This document shows positions 1 through 13,936 of a stretch of DNA of 64,000 nucleotides, piece after piece (the stretch's first letter is position 1; each line of letters opens with the position of its first letter). The position numbers and the translations under genes are program-made. The notes below the pieces were generated by a model, which made no database searches, was not told the DNA's origin, and saw only the letters and a list, made by a program, of their open reading frames with translations. This DNA comes from Buxus sempervirens (lineage: Eukaryota; Streptophyta; Magnoliopsida; Buxales; Buxaceae): NCBI GenBank assembly GCA_947561395.2, contig OX387184.1, positions 1,736,001 through 1,800,000 on the forward strand, read 5' to 3'.

Positions 1-3000
1 GAACCAGTGCTATCTAACAATTTGAAAACAGGAGAAAATACATGGTGACGTATAATCATGATCAAAACAAAAGTATTTGCTGCCAGGAACAATAGACTTG
101 ATATCCACAGCTGAAGGAAGACCTGCTTTCCTCTGAATTCAAGCATATAACCCCAAAATAGCCAATTGATTTGAGCTCCCATCCACAGAAAAATGCAATA
201 TAAACCTCCCTTTTTAAGCTTCATATTGCTCCATGGCAGTATTAAAGGTAGCAGACAAAAGAACCACACAAAGTACTGTGCAGTAATTACCTGTCCATGG
301 AATTGATTCATCAGCAACTTTAAAGACCATTTATGGAATGCATATTGATTCATTCAAATTGTTATCATAATAAAAACTTTAAAGTGACACAGCTTCATAC
401 ATGCAGTTACAACAAAAGGGCGGGGAGAGGCATTCATTAGTTAAATTTTAGGTACTACTCTCAAGTCTCAAACCACAATTCACAAGTTCTCACTCATGTG
501 AAAGAAATTATAAATTTAAGTAGCAAATTCACAAACCTTGTTGAATGCTACGAATGCCACTGTCTGAACAAATAAACAGAATGGAAGGTCCTGTGCAAAG
601 TGGATGATTAAAGAAAGTTGCACTATCAATTGAGGCAAGAATGAGATGAGCTTTTCCACCACAGAAAACCTGTGCTCGTGATGAAGATAGATGTGATAGA
701 AATAAATGGAGAAGTTGTGTCTTGGATCCGTACGGGTAAGATGATATAGTAGTGCCTCGTGCAAGAACTCCCATCCATAGAGATAAAAGAAAAGAACAGT
801 ATAAAAGAAGAACACAGCTCCAGAGATGAGACCAAATAGTATTCTATCCTTTGTTATCATGCTCCTCAAAACAAGCCATGGATTATACCAGTGAACCACT
901 TCTACACCATTAGGACCTTGGGGTGATCTTTTTTGGCTGAGGTTCCAATTCCAAAAGGCAGGCTTCTGCCCAGACTGGAAGATTCGTGGATCAAGAACCA
1001 TGAGAATAGGAAAAGCATAGATTATAGGATAGATTCTGAAATGGACAAGAAGCCCATACCAAAATGCAGCCTGTGACACATTACCTGCAAACCAAAAATG
1101 CAGTGAACAAGAAAAATTACCATTTTAGTAGGAGCCATAGCCTTATTTATTAAAAACTATCAGCATCGAGTAACTCATTGCTATGTAGGTTTATTTTCAG
1201 CAAAGAGCTTTTACAGGGGAATATTACAATGCACTTATCTATATCTCCACTTCTCATTACCACATACATAAACAAAATGACTTATCACAACCAGTTGAGT
1301 TGGCAATACACTATCTTTTTTCTGTTTTTTTTCTATTTTGAGGGAGGGGGGGGGGGGGGGGGGGGGGGTGTCGGGCGCACAAATTCTCTAAATCATTGTT
1401 TGACACTCCATCAATGTTCTTTTCCACTCTTTTAGATCCCCCAACCCATGTCCCATTTTCATTTTTTCTCAAATGTATATTTCTTAGATCTTTTTTATAA
1501 AACCATGCCAACTACACTCAAATCTGCTTGATAGAAAATTAAAGAAATTTGAGAATACATGACGATCATCATGTTCCAAAAAGCATGCAAGGCAACCTTA
1601 TGAACAGGACATTCTTAGTAACATATAAAACCACATCAATTTATAATATAACTAATCAGAAGTGAGAAGGACCAAGAATCCGTAAGAGAAAAGGGAAAAG
1701 CAAGAAAGATACCAATAAAAAAAGCCTCATCACTTTCTACCAACTCTTTCTTGAAATTAGATTTTGCTTCTAATCAACAGGACTGTTAGATCATATTAAG
1801 GCCTCATTGGCTAGATAAAATAATTTGTGTTGTTTAGATTGTCTGATGATAAGTGTTTCCAATCCCTTGGCTTTAAACTTTTACAACAATTATGGAGTAA
1901 CTCACTTTTCTTCACTTTCCTTGTACTGATTTTTGATATTGCATTAAAAGGTTTTATTTGATTTATTTCTGAAATTCACCATTTCCCTCTAATTGAAATT
2001 CATTCTGCTACTCTTGTCTAGCTGTATTTTTGTAGTGATCCTGAAGTTGAGGTTCTTCCTCTTCCCCCAGAGAATCAATACAATCTGGAACCTATAAATA
2101 GGATAGATCTTTTTCATCCAGTTCTTTTAAGGAAGCTTGTTTGATAATAGCTAGCAAGATTCCACTTTGAATATTTATCAGAGCTGCTCATCATTAAATA
2201 AAAACATTCAGAGATCAGAATATCCTTAAAAATAATCTTCTACAAATTATAAAAAAAACATTCTGGTTCCCAACTGTATGATTTTTTTTCTTTCATTTCT
2301 GTTTCATTATTGGTAGGTCCTTTTTCATTTTTTTTTGGTTTTACCTGTCACAACCAGGTTGCCGACCCCACCTAGTTGGGATGTGGAATTTTGTTGATAA
2401 TAGTCAATTTCTGGTAGGTAAGCATGCCAGAATAGGGGATGAATTTATCTATGATTATAGAACATATATTGTAATAAGCTAGCAAGATTATATCTTATAT
2501 CATTTCAGTATCATTTAATTTGAAAGTTTACAAAGAAAGGAGTAGAGCTTACACCATTCATGAGACAGATTATGATCCACAAGACCATGGCACAGACGAT
2601 GGGCTCACAATTTCCACGGGTTCCAATGGTGAAGGTAAATGGATTGAAGAGCCAAACTATTACAGAATACAGGCACAGGTTCTCAGGCACTCCACGTAGT
2701 TTCAAGATGATCTGGATGAATAAACCCACGAGCAAATCTGTCAGAAGCATGCCAATCAGTTTTAGATAGTTTACAATTAATAACATCATGAGTTGAGTGA
2801 GACAATTCTTTCACCATTTTCACTTTTCTGATATATACATCAGAGAAGTGAGACAATTCTCTCTCTCTCTCTCACACATTCATGCACACGCATATATGTA
2901 CCTATGTGTATATTGGGGTGGGGTGGGATTATGATGTATAAGAAAATGCAAAATACAATCATCAAGTTAAATGTGTCCAAAGATCAAAAAGCTACAAGAG

Positions 3001-4002
3001 TTGGATTCATGGCGGTATAGGCTGATTTTTATTCTTTTAAAAAGAAAGAAAGGAGCTCATATTCCATGACCCACAGGAAAACAGAATATGCCATCACCAT
3101 GTTAAATTTTATGTACGAAGATCAAAAAGCTTTAAGAGTCGAACTCATGGAGGCAAAGGTGTATTCTTTTTTCTCCCTTTTCTCTTCTTGTACTTTTCAC
3201 TTTGGTAGCTAAAATGTTCCACCAACAGATCTAGAAGGAGAGGAACAAGCAAGCAGCATAAAACATTGGAACATTAAGCATCCTGAAATGTTGGTATGAT
3301 CGAACAAATTGACAAAAAACAGTAATCTCAAATGAGCCTCCAGTAATTCCAAATAACAAGAACCTTGAAATGGACAGCCAATGAGGACAGTTCCTTTTGA
3401 GCATAATAACAAAAATTATCTTCAAGAGAATTTTAAACATAAAAAAGCCAAATTCCAATATAAAACAAAAATCTACTAATATTATAAAGATATACCTGTC
3501 ATTTCATCTATCTAATGATCTTCATATGCCTTAAGAAAGAAAAGTAGCAGTAACAACATGGATATTATATTGAAAGAGAAAGCAAATAACATGAAAAATA
3601 ATACCACCTCAAAAGCTAGCAGAAATGCAAAATCAAATGAAAACAAACCAAAGCTCCCTAATAGTACCAACTAATTGAACAAAAATACAATCTTAACACT
3701 TGCACCAAATTATAGAGAAGCTTTTCTATACCTGAAGCTGAGAAGAGAAATTTTCCCCATGATCGATGAATAATTGAATTAGGTATGAGCAGATATGCTA
3801 GCAGAGGAGAGTATCTATATGTAGATCTCTTGTAGGGTGACTTTCCTGAAGCTGTAAAATAAGCAGCATCCGAAAATACAAAGTAATCAACATCGGTGTA
3901 TCTGACCTCCATGTGGATATCTTGCCATTCTCCGTAGATAATTAGAAGGATTCGAAGAACCGCAGAGAACAATAGAATTGACTGAAAATTTAACGATGCC
4001 AT
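1..4002 (-). CDS. PNT1: GPI mannosyltransferase 1 catalytic subunit (PIG-M / PNT1), C-terminus cut by window edge
   Basis: The product adds the first mannose to GlcN-PI from dolichol-phosphate mannose during GPI-anchor synthesis in the ER lumen. Exons on the minus strand are 4002-3732, 2737-2555, 1084-537 and 290 to beyond base 1. All junctions are GT/AG and the frames join without a stop, giving about 430 residues; family members are about 450, so only some 20 C-terminal residues are missing. The N-terminus has a hydrophobic segment followed by [15 protein letters not shown], which carries the DXD motif (DVD) used by this GT-C family for metal/donor binding. Later exons encode several membrane spans and the conserved stretches [14 protein letters not shown] and [15 protein letters not shown]. 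The start is the ATG at 4002; the first exon reads straight from it into the DXD loop. In plants this is PEANUT1. The family assignment is very secure; the symbol is transferred from Arabidopsis. Confidence 0.95.
1345..1370. repeat. poly-G tract in PIG-M intron 3
   Basis: A run of about 25 G, with one or no interruption, sits in the intron between coding exons 3 and 4. Tracts like this slip readily in replication and sequencing, so the exact length is uncertain. Confidence 0.9.
2950..3170. repeat. two diverged tandem copies, about 139-bp period, in PIG-M intron 1
   Basis: The phrase AGATCAAAAAGCT followed by AAGAGT..GA.TCATGG occurs near 2981 and again near 3119, with similar flanks. It is a diverged direct duplication inside the intron between the first two coding exons. 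Confidence 0.55.
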
Positions 4003-5829
4003 TGCTACAAGGAATCGAAGTTACTTTCAGCCCGATTTATCCGTCCTCTGCACTGATGCTTGCGTGAGGAAAACTGGCCTGCCCTTCTCCAAATTACGAT
4101 TAGAATGAATTAGAAGCCACAATCAAAAAGATTAGCCAACAATTTTCACTACGTGATATCTTGAGCATTAATACAAGAATCATATAGAATTAATAACAGG
4201 ATTCCCTTGAGAAATATATCACTTCTAAAAAAATAGAATCCTATTACATAAGGCTGATTGTGAGGCACAGAGAGTCAGAGAGACCTCCATTGCAACGCCT
4301 CAACTCAACATCCAACCTCCATTGCAACACTTTTGCGACGTAAAGATCCATTTACACCTCCGCCCTCTTACATCGGTTGTCACCCACTTTCTTCCCCCTA
4401 AAACCCTCATCGAACGCTACTTCAGAACTCAACCCCAAACTAGGGATGCCAAGGCTGGTCATATCGATTCAGCTTTTCCAATGGTGGTTAAGACGCTGGA
4501 TAAGATGGTAAGACGGAGAATAGAAGAGAGGGATCTCACCCTCTCTATGTGAAGAAGGAGAGGATGATGGAAAGAATAAAGTAAATGAAGAGAGAAATAC
4601 CTACTATACCGGTGAATGCGCAGATATGCAACGGCGATCGAAAACTTGACGTTTCCAGGGTCAACAACGCAGGGCTCCTGTTCAGAGCATCGGGGCTTTG
4701 AGAAGCCAAAAAAGGCAACTTCGATTAATTTGATTGAGACGAATTGCAGTGTTATTTGCTTCTCCAAACGGTAATTGCATCGTATAGCCGTTACCAAACG
4801 ATACTTCGGTTTCTAAAAGTAATTTTTGCTTTCAAGAAAACCCCTGATCTCATCTTTCCGCTTTGACCGATTGGAATTAATAATTTAAAAAAAAAAAATT
4901 TCAGAGTCATACAGTAACCTCATCATCTGTCAAGACTGTCATACATTCACAGCAAAAAAAGATTGCAATTCGTCTCAATCGCGTGTGTCGCCGCTTGGAG
5001 GTTAATGATCTTCTTCGCAAAAAAAACAGTCACTAACTTGGGAGGTTAATCATCTTCGCAGAAAAAACCTCCAGATCCTCGATCGCGTTTGTCGCCGCTT
5101 CTGTTAGAGAGATTAGTTGTTGAAGAAGAACAAGTGCAGGAGGCCTAAGTTGTTGCAGAAGAGGAATGGCACAAAGTCAGAGGCCGGGAGGAAAACAAGA
5201 GAGGAGGGAAGGGTTTTGGTTTTCTAAAACTACGCAACAAACGAAAAAAAAAAATTAGTGATGATGGCACTAAATTCGTCTGACACTTAACATGTTTTGA
5301 AACAAGAAAACAATATATCAATAAATAAAAAATAGAAACGGGGAGTTAACGCTCACTGTCTTTAGGGGACGAATGCTCTCAATATGTTTGTTCCAGTACG
5401 ATCCCCAGTTCTAAAATGTTTGTTTCAGTTCGATTCCTAGTTGCTAGTCCTGACTTAGACACGTGCTCAAGGCGTATACATCATAAATAGATTATTCGTC
5501 TGATACTGTACGAGACGAATGCTCTCCGACTGCAATGATTCTGACAGCTCTTCCCTCACCACAATGTTACTGCTCACGGCAGTGGTTGCATACATCACAT
5601 ACTAAAAATAGATTATATAAAAAAAAATAGATTATATTTTTTTTGGTAGGCAAAAAAAAAACAAAGATTATATGTTACAAAATTTGTGGGCTTCTTCCAT
5701 AAATGCTATACTTGCTAGGCAAACCCTTCCCTTCTTCAAGGCTATGGAGAACGTAGAAAATGGTATCGCCTTTGTGTGTAGATCACTTAGTTTCTGTACA
5801 TTCAGTTGAAAACAATTCCAATGCAGAGT
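4003..5829. other. spacer: PIG-M 5' region and LTO1 3' flank
   Basis: No recognisable coding exon. 4003-4850 is the likely promoter and leader of the PIG-M gene; short ORFs on both strands here have no family features. Around 4977-5100 the phrase GTCGCCGCTT and a block with GGAGGTTAAT.ATCTTC appear twice, a small direct duplication. 5230-5830 is AT-rich and holds the 3' flank of LTO1. Confidence 0.6.
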
Positions 5830-8800
5830 CTAATTAGATGGGTTGAAATCTTTGAGAATGAATCCGGATGCTTGTGCAAGCTCCGAAAAATCCAGCTCTC
5901 CACTCAAAACCTGCAAGAAACCCGGTATCAGAAAGGAGCAGGGTTCAAGATCAGACATGATGGTAATATGGAATTTGCACCCAACAGACAATCCTCTAAT
6001 CTGTAAGACCTATTATAATATAACTTCCTAACAGGCAAGATAAGTCACCATAAATCGCTTCTTAACCTGTCCATTTATGATCCAAGTTGGGAACCCCTCA
6101 ATTCTTGCATCTGCACATGCCTTCGCTATTTTGATTCCTTTCCTGTATCCATCCGGAAAGCATTCCACATAGTCCAATAGCTTTGCTGCATCATGTCCAA
6201 ACATCTGTATTGGTTGTAGATGGAGAAGATTGTGAATCATTTATCTGTAAACAAATTAGAGTATTTGAACTAAGGAGGCAATTTGTGAAATAGAAAAAGC
6301 ATGATTAATTCTTTTTTAAGTATAATTAATTTTTAAATCTCCATTATTCACCACCAGTAAGTAAATTTGTTTAGTTCATTCTAACAGTTATGAGTGGCAG
6401 GGTCGGGTGGTACACCTAGCCTGCTTAGCCTCATCTGAAATTATGTAAGACATATGGGCAACAACTTTATATTTTTCAATCTCAGCATCCCAAATTTGTT
6501 ACCTTTCTTCCTTTCTTTTTAGCAATAGTAATGATTGGCTACAGCATGAATCCTATATCTACCTAGGTTAGTATATCTTTTGAGACCAAGAACAAAGAAA
6601 GGTTTCAAAGAGGTTTATTTAGTTAAGCAAGGAAAAATAAATAAACCTTCTGTGTTTTTCTTGTTTTCTCTTTCAACAACAGTGCTGAAATCAACAGCAA
6701 AACATGAAAAATCATTATGCCAGAAAATGTACTTTGTCAGTGCTATAATATCTTGACTAAGTTGGAGTTTTGTTATCCAGAATTCCCATTTCAAACATCT
6801 GGGGTTTGTCAAATGAAAGAATCAAAAATAACGTTTGAAAAGACCCGAGGCTCTGAATGTAAGAACTTTAGATACCACTCTACTTAAGAGAAAACAGAGA
6901 GAAGTTTTCATGAGCTTATCTGCTAGTGATATGAAAATAAAAAATGCTTGTTTTCTGCTTTTTACTGTGTCATTCTCAATGTCAGTGGTGGAGTCCATGT
7001 TTCCAAATATGCAGAGCATATGTCTACATATCGATTCTCACCCCAAAAAAAAAAAAAAAAAAATCATATGTCCACATATTCAGTTAAAATGTACAGCCAA
7101 TTCTAAGCATCATTAATAAACCTGTCAAATTACAGTGAGTTGTTAGGCTAAAGATTTCAAACTTTTGTCACAGCATTCTGGAATTTGTCAAGACCAATTG
7201 TCTTTGCAATGAGTAAAGGTAACAATGAAATCAGAACTCAAATTACATCTTACAGCTTTTTCCTTTTCTATATATGTCCTTTGTTTAAAATAGAAAGTTG
7301 AAAAATGGAGCTGTAGACAAAAATGTACCTGTTTCTGTTCTAAACAATGTGAACACCAGAAAGCTCCATACATTTTAGCTCCTATAGAATGCAGATGCTG
7401 TGCTAGAGAAAGAGCTAGAGGACTTGATTCCGTTGTAATCTCAGTTGTAAATGGTTGCAGATCAATTTCAGCCATGCTGGATCAATGAAGATAAATAAAT
7501 AAATGGATATAAATACATATGTGAGTGAGTGTGTGTGTGTGTATGAACCTTAAATTTCTGTAAACAACCTTAGATCCTTAAAGGGAAAAAGATTAGGCAA
7601 AAATCCTGCTCAACATCCTTTACACCCAGCACCACAAAAGAAACATATACGTTTACGTTAATTTTCCGATTCTAAAACAATTACCATATTAAATCTTTGG
7701 TAATTTATCCATTTCCTTTTTTGAACAATAAAGTAAATACAAAATATTCATCACAAAATTGAGAAAATTAAAAAGTTGATAATTTCCATTTCCTGAACAC
7801 ATAATTCACATGGTATAGTCAACCATTAACTTGGGTGCTTTGTCAAATTAGTTCCCGCTTCTATACATAGTTTTCTGCTAATTAGGATATGATACAAGGA
7901 GTTTAATTTCTACTTTACTTTTTGATGGACATATCAAATCATCCCATAAACTAGATATACATATGGAAATATACTCATGCCATGAAATGCCATGCTGCTG
8001 CCTTGGATTCCCTCCTTCCCAACACCACACCACCCCCACCCCAAAGCACACCCAACACATCCCTTGTATTACTGCTTACTTCACTCATTCACTTTAAGCC
8101 ATTCAGTGAGAGAGCACAGAATCAGAGACATAATTTCACATGCAAAACCTTGCAAAAATTGAAGCACCATACGCATAAAACAATATGTACAAAAGAACTA
8201 TGCCATTAAATGGTATTTCCTAAGGAATAAGCAAATAAATATTGCTATCCTGATTCTCTCCTGCAAATGGCACATCTCCAAGTAAGCGATGAATAAGCAA
8301 CCTCCAGCTCCAAGAAAAAATCATATTCATTATTTTTCCATCTAACCATGAACCAAAAATATCATATACATAAGCATTGAACATTGTCAAGGGAAAAACG
8401 CTGTGACCTATATTCCAGGATTTAATGACACACCTTGACGAGGCAGGTTGAGAAGTACTATAAGAGGTGCTTAAAGCAGCAATAACTATGCTAGCTATAC
8501 ATAGCTGTAAACCCCACATTTTTTTTAACTCATGCAACCCAAAGTCCTGCCATAGGGAAAGAAACCAACAAACTGGTCACCAGAGAAATACAACCCATAT
8601 GAGTGTCTAGAAACAAAGGGAAAAATAATAACCCAAAGCACACCTTCAGAGTCGTAAAAAATAAGCCAAATGACAAACCGGCTGACACTAAACAGTATGG
8701 ACATGAAGCTCCAGAAAATTTTGTGGCCAGAAGGTACAAAAAATAAGCACTAGCTGTTGCCATTGATGTAGTGCTCCCAAGTAAAATCATACGACCATTA

Positions 8801-8910
8801 GTTTCACCAAGCCCCAAAAGCAAATTCTTGCCAGATAGATGCAGACCAAGTGCCACAACCAACCCATATGCAGCCATACCAATCAATGGAAGGGGAACAC
8901 CTGACAAACA

Positions 8911-8950
<40 letters not shown>

Positions 8951-11179
8951 ATAATAACAATTAAATCTCCTTTTAAACATCTAATTGCAATGTATCTGTA
9001 CCTAAATTTCTAGTTCAGATTTCTTTATTGCAAGCAGCAACAGATTCATAAGCAAGATTTCCAATACCAAGTATAGAGTTTATAGACTATGAAGTGTAGC
9101 ATAGAGATAAGAGACCGGGAAAAACTGCAAAAAGAAAAAAGATTCACTTACATTATGTCAATCTAAAATGTGCACAAGAATGTTTTTTTTGGATCGGTAA
9201 ATACGATATATTAATATATAAGTTATTTGAAACATGTTTTATAGGTACACTATCTACCTATGATACAAAACTGATTTCAAACACCAACCACCCCACCACC
9301 ACCCACCCCCCCTCTCTCAATATGGACAAAACAGGTGCTTAGTTCTCATAACTGCTGCTCGGCTCTCCCCTCCTAATTTGGAAACTTGTGACATAAGAGC
9401 AGATCTTGTAGCTGAACATTATTCATTATACCATATACTGAACAACCAGTAGTACATGAGCCTCATAACTTTCCTCTCTAGATATGCTAGATCGGTAAAT
9501 GTGCACATGAATGTTGGCAGTGACAAAGGATGATCAACCCAAACACCAAGAGTTACTGTTTTCCCATGCTAACCCTGAGTAACCCATGTATGAAGCCTGA
9601 TTCAAAGAATCACAACAAGCAGCCTAGATAATCTCACTAGAGAACCTATGCACCCTTTGGATTCCATGGGCCAGCAAAGAACACCAACAAAAGGAAAATG
9701 CCAATACTCTACAATCAACCCTGGTGGCCTAAATGAGATTTTATTGGACAGTACTTGACATTAGTCAAGACAGAAATAGAGAACCTGGAATTCATACATG
9801 GTCAACAAAGTGCAAGAGAAATGCCATAAATCAACAGAACAAGAAAGAACTGCAGGAATGCTAGGAACAACAAGTTAATCAAGTTATGGAGAAATTGCAT
9901 AAGTCAACAAAATGAAAAAAAAAAAAGGATGAAATGCAAGAAACCAGACCAGCCTGCTGGGAACCATGGGATGAGCTGGGCAGCATGATGCCAAGACTTC
10001 TCCTGGCACTTGTTACTCAGAAGAACCAAAAGCCAACATAGTGGCATCTTGGTTTGTGAGCATCCACAATCCAAATATGTGACTGAATTGGGTGAGAAAT
10101 TGGAGAAAGTGTCAGAGAAATGCAATAAGCCAACAAAATGAGAAAGGAAGAAAAGTAGGTAACCTGACCAGAATGCTGGGAAACACGAGTTAACCTAACA
10201 GGCAGCATGATGCCAAGTTCTCACCCTGGCACTGGACACTGGGAAGACCCAGGTGCCACCGAAAAATTACCCAGCACCTGATCTTCAACCTCCAATTGTC
10301 CTAAGAAATTATTTCATCAATCCATCGAGCCCAACCTCCATTACAGGCTATGAAAGTCAGTGATACTCTTAAATACTCCTTTCAATTTAGAAATAAGTTT
10401 AAAATTCAAAAAATGGTAGCACAGACCATAACATGATAGTTCTTAACATCCAAAAGAGTGGTAATTCCTTTCTCTTTTTTACACTTAAAGAGGAATCGCC
10501 CTAGTCTCTTCCCTGTTTAAAAGCTACTCAAAACATAGGACCTAATTACCTTAGTGATCACTGAATCCGTCGCTAAATTATCGGTTAGAACGCATCTTGT
10601 TTCGAAAATAAACATTGAATCAAAACAATCATATTCAACAGATTTCTCTTTAATCAGTCTTCGAATAATTTCCACTAGTGGCTCATCAGCAGAAAGAGAA
10701 AGAAGAAGAAGAAAAATCTAAGATTAATAGAATACCGTAAACAACGGCATAATCACTGTTGAGGATATCACCGCAACTACCACCGCCGATAGGGCAGAAT
10801 GCATTGGAATCGGTGAGCTTGAGATATGTCAAGTATCCGGTTTCTAGAAACCCTAAGGCTCCAAGCCCCGCACACCAATTGTATGTAGAAATATCCCGCG
10901 AACGAGTAAATGAAGCCTCAGCGTCTGGTTCCACATCCGGAGAGGGCTTCGACACACATTTCACGCGAACCATAACAAGTCTCTGCCCCCAATCGTTCTT
11001 TCCAATATCAATGGAATTAAAACAAAGTAGATAAACGGATACCATAAGGAAGAGAGACAGAGAGACGAATTTAATTTAGATACCTCGAATCGAGTTGAGG
11101 TAGGAGAACGAGGAGCCAGGAAAGAACGATTAACCCCATAGAATACTGGAGGAGCAGAGACATTGATTGAGCTCGCCAT
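5830..11179 (-). CDS. LTO1: LTO1: chloroplast vitamin K epoxide reductase-thioredoxin fusion
   Basis: Thylakoid-membrane thiol oxidoreductase that forms disulfides in lumenal proteins and is needed for photosystem II assembly in Arabidopsis. Exons (minus): 11179-11084, 10982-10736, 8900-8644, 8528-8434, 7476-7329, 6204-6067, 5910-5830; the frame closes at 353 aa plus TAG. Residues 1 to about 55 are Ser/Arg-rich and look like a transit peptide. The VKOR domain follows, with the loop cysteines in CPIGGGSCGDILNS and the redox CxxC in GASCPYCLVSAG, among four to five membrane spans. The C-terminal thioredoxin-like domain has its CxxC in GAFWCSHCLEQKQMFG and the cis-Pro loop in IEGFPTWIING. The last exon gives VLSGELDFSELAQASGF. 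The order VKOR-Trx is typical of plants and cyanobacteria. All eight expected redox cysteines are present, so the gene looks functional. The length is close to the Arabidopsis protein. Confidence 0.95.
8911..8947. repeat. poly-A tract beside LTO1 exon 3
   Basis: A run of about 36 A lies about 10 bases upstream (on the coding strand) of the exon starting at 8900, where it reads as a poly-T (polypyrimidine-like) run next to the splice acceptor. Its length may vary. Confidence 0.9.
9805..10260. repeat. degenerate minisatellite in LTO1 intron 2
   Basis: Blocks containing AGAGAAATGC.ATAA..CAACA..A, then CAG..TGCT.GGAA, then GGCAGCATGATGCCAAG recur near 9815, 9890-9990 and 10110-10230. There are about two to three diverged copies of a long unit in the 1.8-kb intron. 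No coding signal is seen. Confidence 0.5.
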
Positions 11180-11490
11180 CAACACTACGTCTCAGGTCTA
11201 CGGTCCCACTTCCTCAGCTAGGAAGAAAAATCAGAATTCCAGTCGTCTTACTATGAATACGGATCAGGAGATTCAGGTCTCCGGAACAAAGCGCCACGCT
11301 TAAACAGGCTCGGGCAAGACTTGGGGACTCGAAATTCCAGTCGTCCTACCATAGATTATGAGAGAGTCATTTTGGTCCCGTTTAAGAGAGTGAAAGAAAC
11401 TGAAAGAAAATAGCTTTTTCTCTCGTTAGAAAAGTGTAATGCCCACTGTTTTTGGAGAGAAAAAGGGCTGGTACCTGTCGCATCTTATTT
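11180..11490. promoter_or_regulatory. LTO1 upstream region (presumed promoter/5' UTR)
   Basis: This is the short region between the LTO1 start codon and the foldback element. No core promoter motif is clear enough to place. A partial direct repeat (AATTCCAGTCGTC.TAC.AT) occurs near 11235 and 11330. Confidence 0.4.
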
Positions 11491-13619
11491 TTCGAAAATT
11501 ATAGAAAAGGTTCATTTTTCATCGATAATTATAAAAACATGCCATTAAAATTCCAAATTACAGAAAAGGACCACTTTTAAACTATATTTGTAAAAATATC
11601 CATCAAAATTAAATTATAAGACACTTTTAAAAAATAATTAAATTTGAAGATCATTTTCTTAGGATACACAAGACTCAAGCTCATTACATGGACACGAGCT
11701 CATCTTATATGAAACACGAGCGTATTTTACATAAGATGTGTGAGACATGGGAAAAATCACCGGAATGATCGTCCCTCCGTCAACACACGGGCTCAACACA
11801 AAAATTGGGAGAGTCGCCACCATTCATGATTTTGAGGTGAGAATGGACACCAAAGAGTTCAAAAATAAGCAAAAATAGCAAAAAAAAACATTCTAGGATA
11901 AAAATAACCCTACTTGAAAATCAAATCCAGAGATGGGTAAGGGGATTAGATTATGAACGGGGGAAGGTGTTAGGCACCCCCATTCATCCACACGAAGTGG
12001 TTGCCAAGTGTATGTTCATGCTAAAAAGAAAATAAGAAGCTTGCTAAAAATCATGAAAAAGCCTTGAAAAAGGAACAAGTGTATGATATATTCACATGAA
12101 GATCTAAATGGATTTTAGATCCTCTCTTATGTCAATATCATTTCTGGAGTATTTCAAAAGATGGAAATCAAAGTAGAGGTTGCATAAAACCAAGTTAAAT
12201 CAAATCCGGAAAATTCGGTAAAAAGTATGCCATTTGCCTTGAAATCATTCAAATCCAATTCTAAATTGAACCAAACTAAATCCATTTGAAAGATTAGGAT
12301 AAATAAGAGTCTCATGCAAAATTTCACTTCATTCCGATGAAAAATCTAGGAGTTATGCTCCTTTGAAGTTGCTGCTGGGGATTTTTAAAAGTGGTAAGTG
12401 GGCAACTTTGGAAAATTGTCTAGAAAAATCCACTACATAAAAATCCACGAAATTTGGTGTGATTGAAGTCTGTATGGCCATCTTTCAACAGAAACTAGCC
12501 TCATACAAAAATCCCTTCGGATGTGCCTTGGGTGGTCTCCCGAACAGGCCCCGAAGATCACAGATTTACCCAGAAAAGTACAAATGAACAGTTCTGAGTA
12601 AATCGGCTACCAATAATTCAAATGGAATCCAAAAATTATGAAACCAACTGGATTTGAAAATAGACTCAAAAAGGAGTACTCAGAAATAAAAACCACTCGA
12701 ATCGGACTTAAAACGAACACATGGCGGTCCGTCGAAGTGACAAGTTCTGTATTTGAACCTGAACTGTCCACTCAACTTCGACAGAGAGGTGTCAAAAATC
12801 CGCTAGATAGAAATTTGTGAAATTTGGTAGACATAGACTAGACAGCCTCACCTTTCCCATGGTTCTGGAATCGCCCCAAAATTCATCCGGATGATGAAGT
12901 TATGGGCGTCCGAAGTAAGGGTACATGTGCTGTCCAGTTAAGCCACTTTTGAAGAAAATCAAATCCGAAAATTGATAAAAAAGTGTGTGATTCGTGTGAG
13001 ATGAATCCAAAACCTTTGAAAAACATTTTAAAACACTCCAGAATTTGATTGAGGCCATTTATTGGAGATTTATCACAATGAATGTAATAAATCCCCAAAT
13101 GTGAGCCTATTCACCAAAAAGGTGTAATATGTGTGCAAAAGTGAAAAACCAAGCAAGATCCATACACATGCATATAGATTCAACAAAATAGGTTCTAGCA
13201 TAGCCTAGGGTTCCGTTCCATTATCGTTTCCCTTTGTTCTCTTTAAGATAATCAAGGGTACTTTGAATATGGAACGGTTTACAATCAATCAAAAAGGCCT
13301 TATGCTACATAGGTTCTAACACTAGGGTCAATCCCCAGTCTCGTTTCTCCTAGATCCGCCTTCACGTTTTACGGCTAGGGGAGTCTTGAGATACTTTGAG
13401 CCAGGGAAGGATTTCCACACATACAAACAAGGCTTTACACTACAGAAAGGTAGAAGAAGAGATCTAGATCTAGGAATGTAAAGACAGAAAATAAAAAGAA
13501 AAGTTGAGGCTTACCTGAATTCTGGAGGCGATTCCACAGCGGTTTTCTTCTTCTCTTGGAGTTCTTCTTTGCGAGAATTCAAAACAAGAGTTGTGTGCCA
13601 TTTGCTCAAGGAGGAGGCT

Positions 13620-13632
13620 CCTATTTATAGGC
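13620..13632 (-). promoter_or_regulatory. TATA box of the solo LTR
   Basis: On the minus strand the sequence is GCCTATAAATAGGAGCC, a near-perfect plant TATA box, about 390 bp from the LTR start. Transcription would begin near 13590, defining U3 as roughly 13590-14020. Confidence 0.7.
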
Positions 13633-13784
13633 AAAGGCTAAGGTCATTGGTAGACACAACTTAATGTCTAGAACCCCCCCCCCAACCTTAACCCTAAGGT
13701 TATTTCCGCGATTTCCCCTCATTTAATGAGGGACATGATGGTAAAAGTGAAAAGCCCTCGGAAAACCCTAATTTTGAGCAAACT

Positions 13785-13936
13785 TAAGGTATCCGGTATA
13801 TCAGACCGGATAAAAAAGGGCCTTAAGGTATCCGGTACATGGTACCGGATACACTAAGGCTCACATGTATCCGGTATGAGTATCCGGATACGGGAAGGGG
13901 TACTTGTATCCGGACTGAGTATCCGGATACAGGTAA
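13785..13936. repeat. TATCCGG repeats in LTR U3
   Basis: The motif GTATCCGG (or its complement CCGGATAC) occurs about nine times in 150 bases, often as paired half-sites such as GTATCCGG..GAGTATCCGGATAC. It lies upstream of the LTR TATA box, where enhancer repeats are expected. That it regulates the LTR is inference. Confidence 0.7.

Noticed and set aside
4322..4797. ORFs on both strands upstream of the PIG-M gene
   Set aside because: No family features; the region fits a promoter/leader. A 5' UTR exon is possible but cannot be shown.
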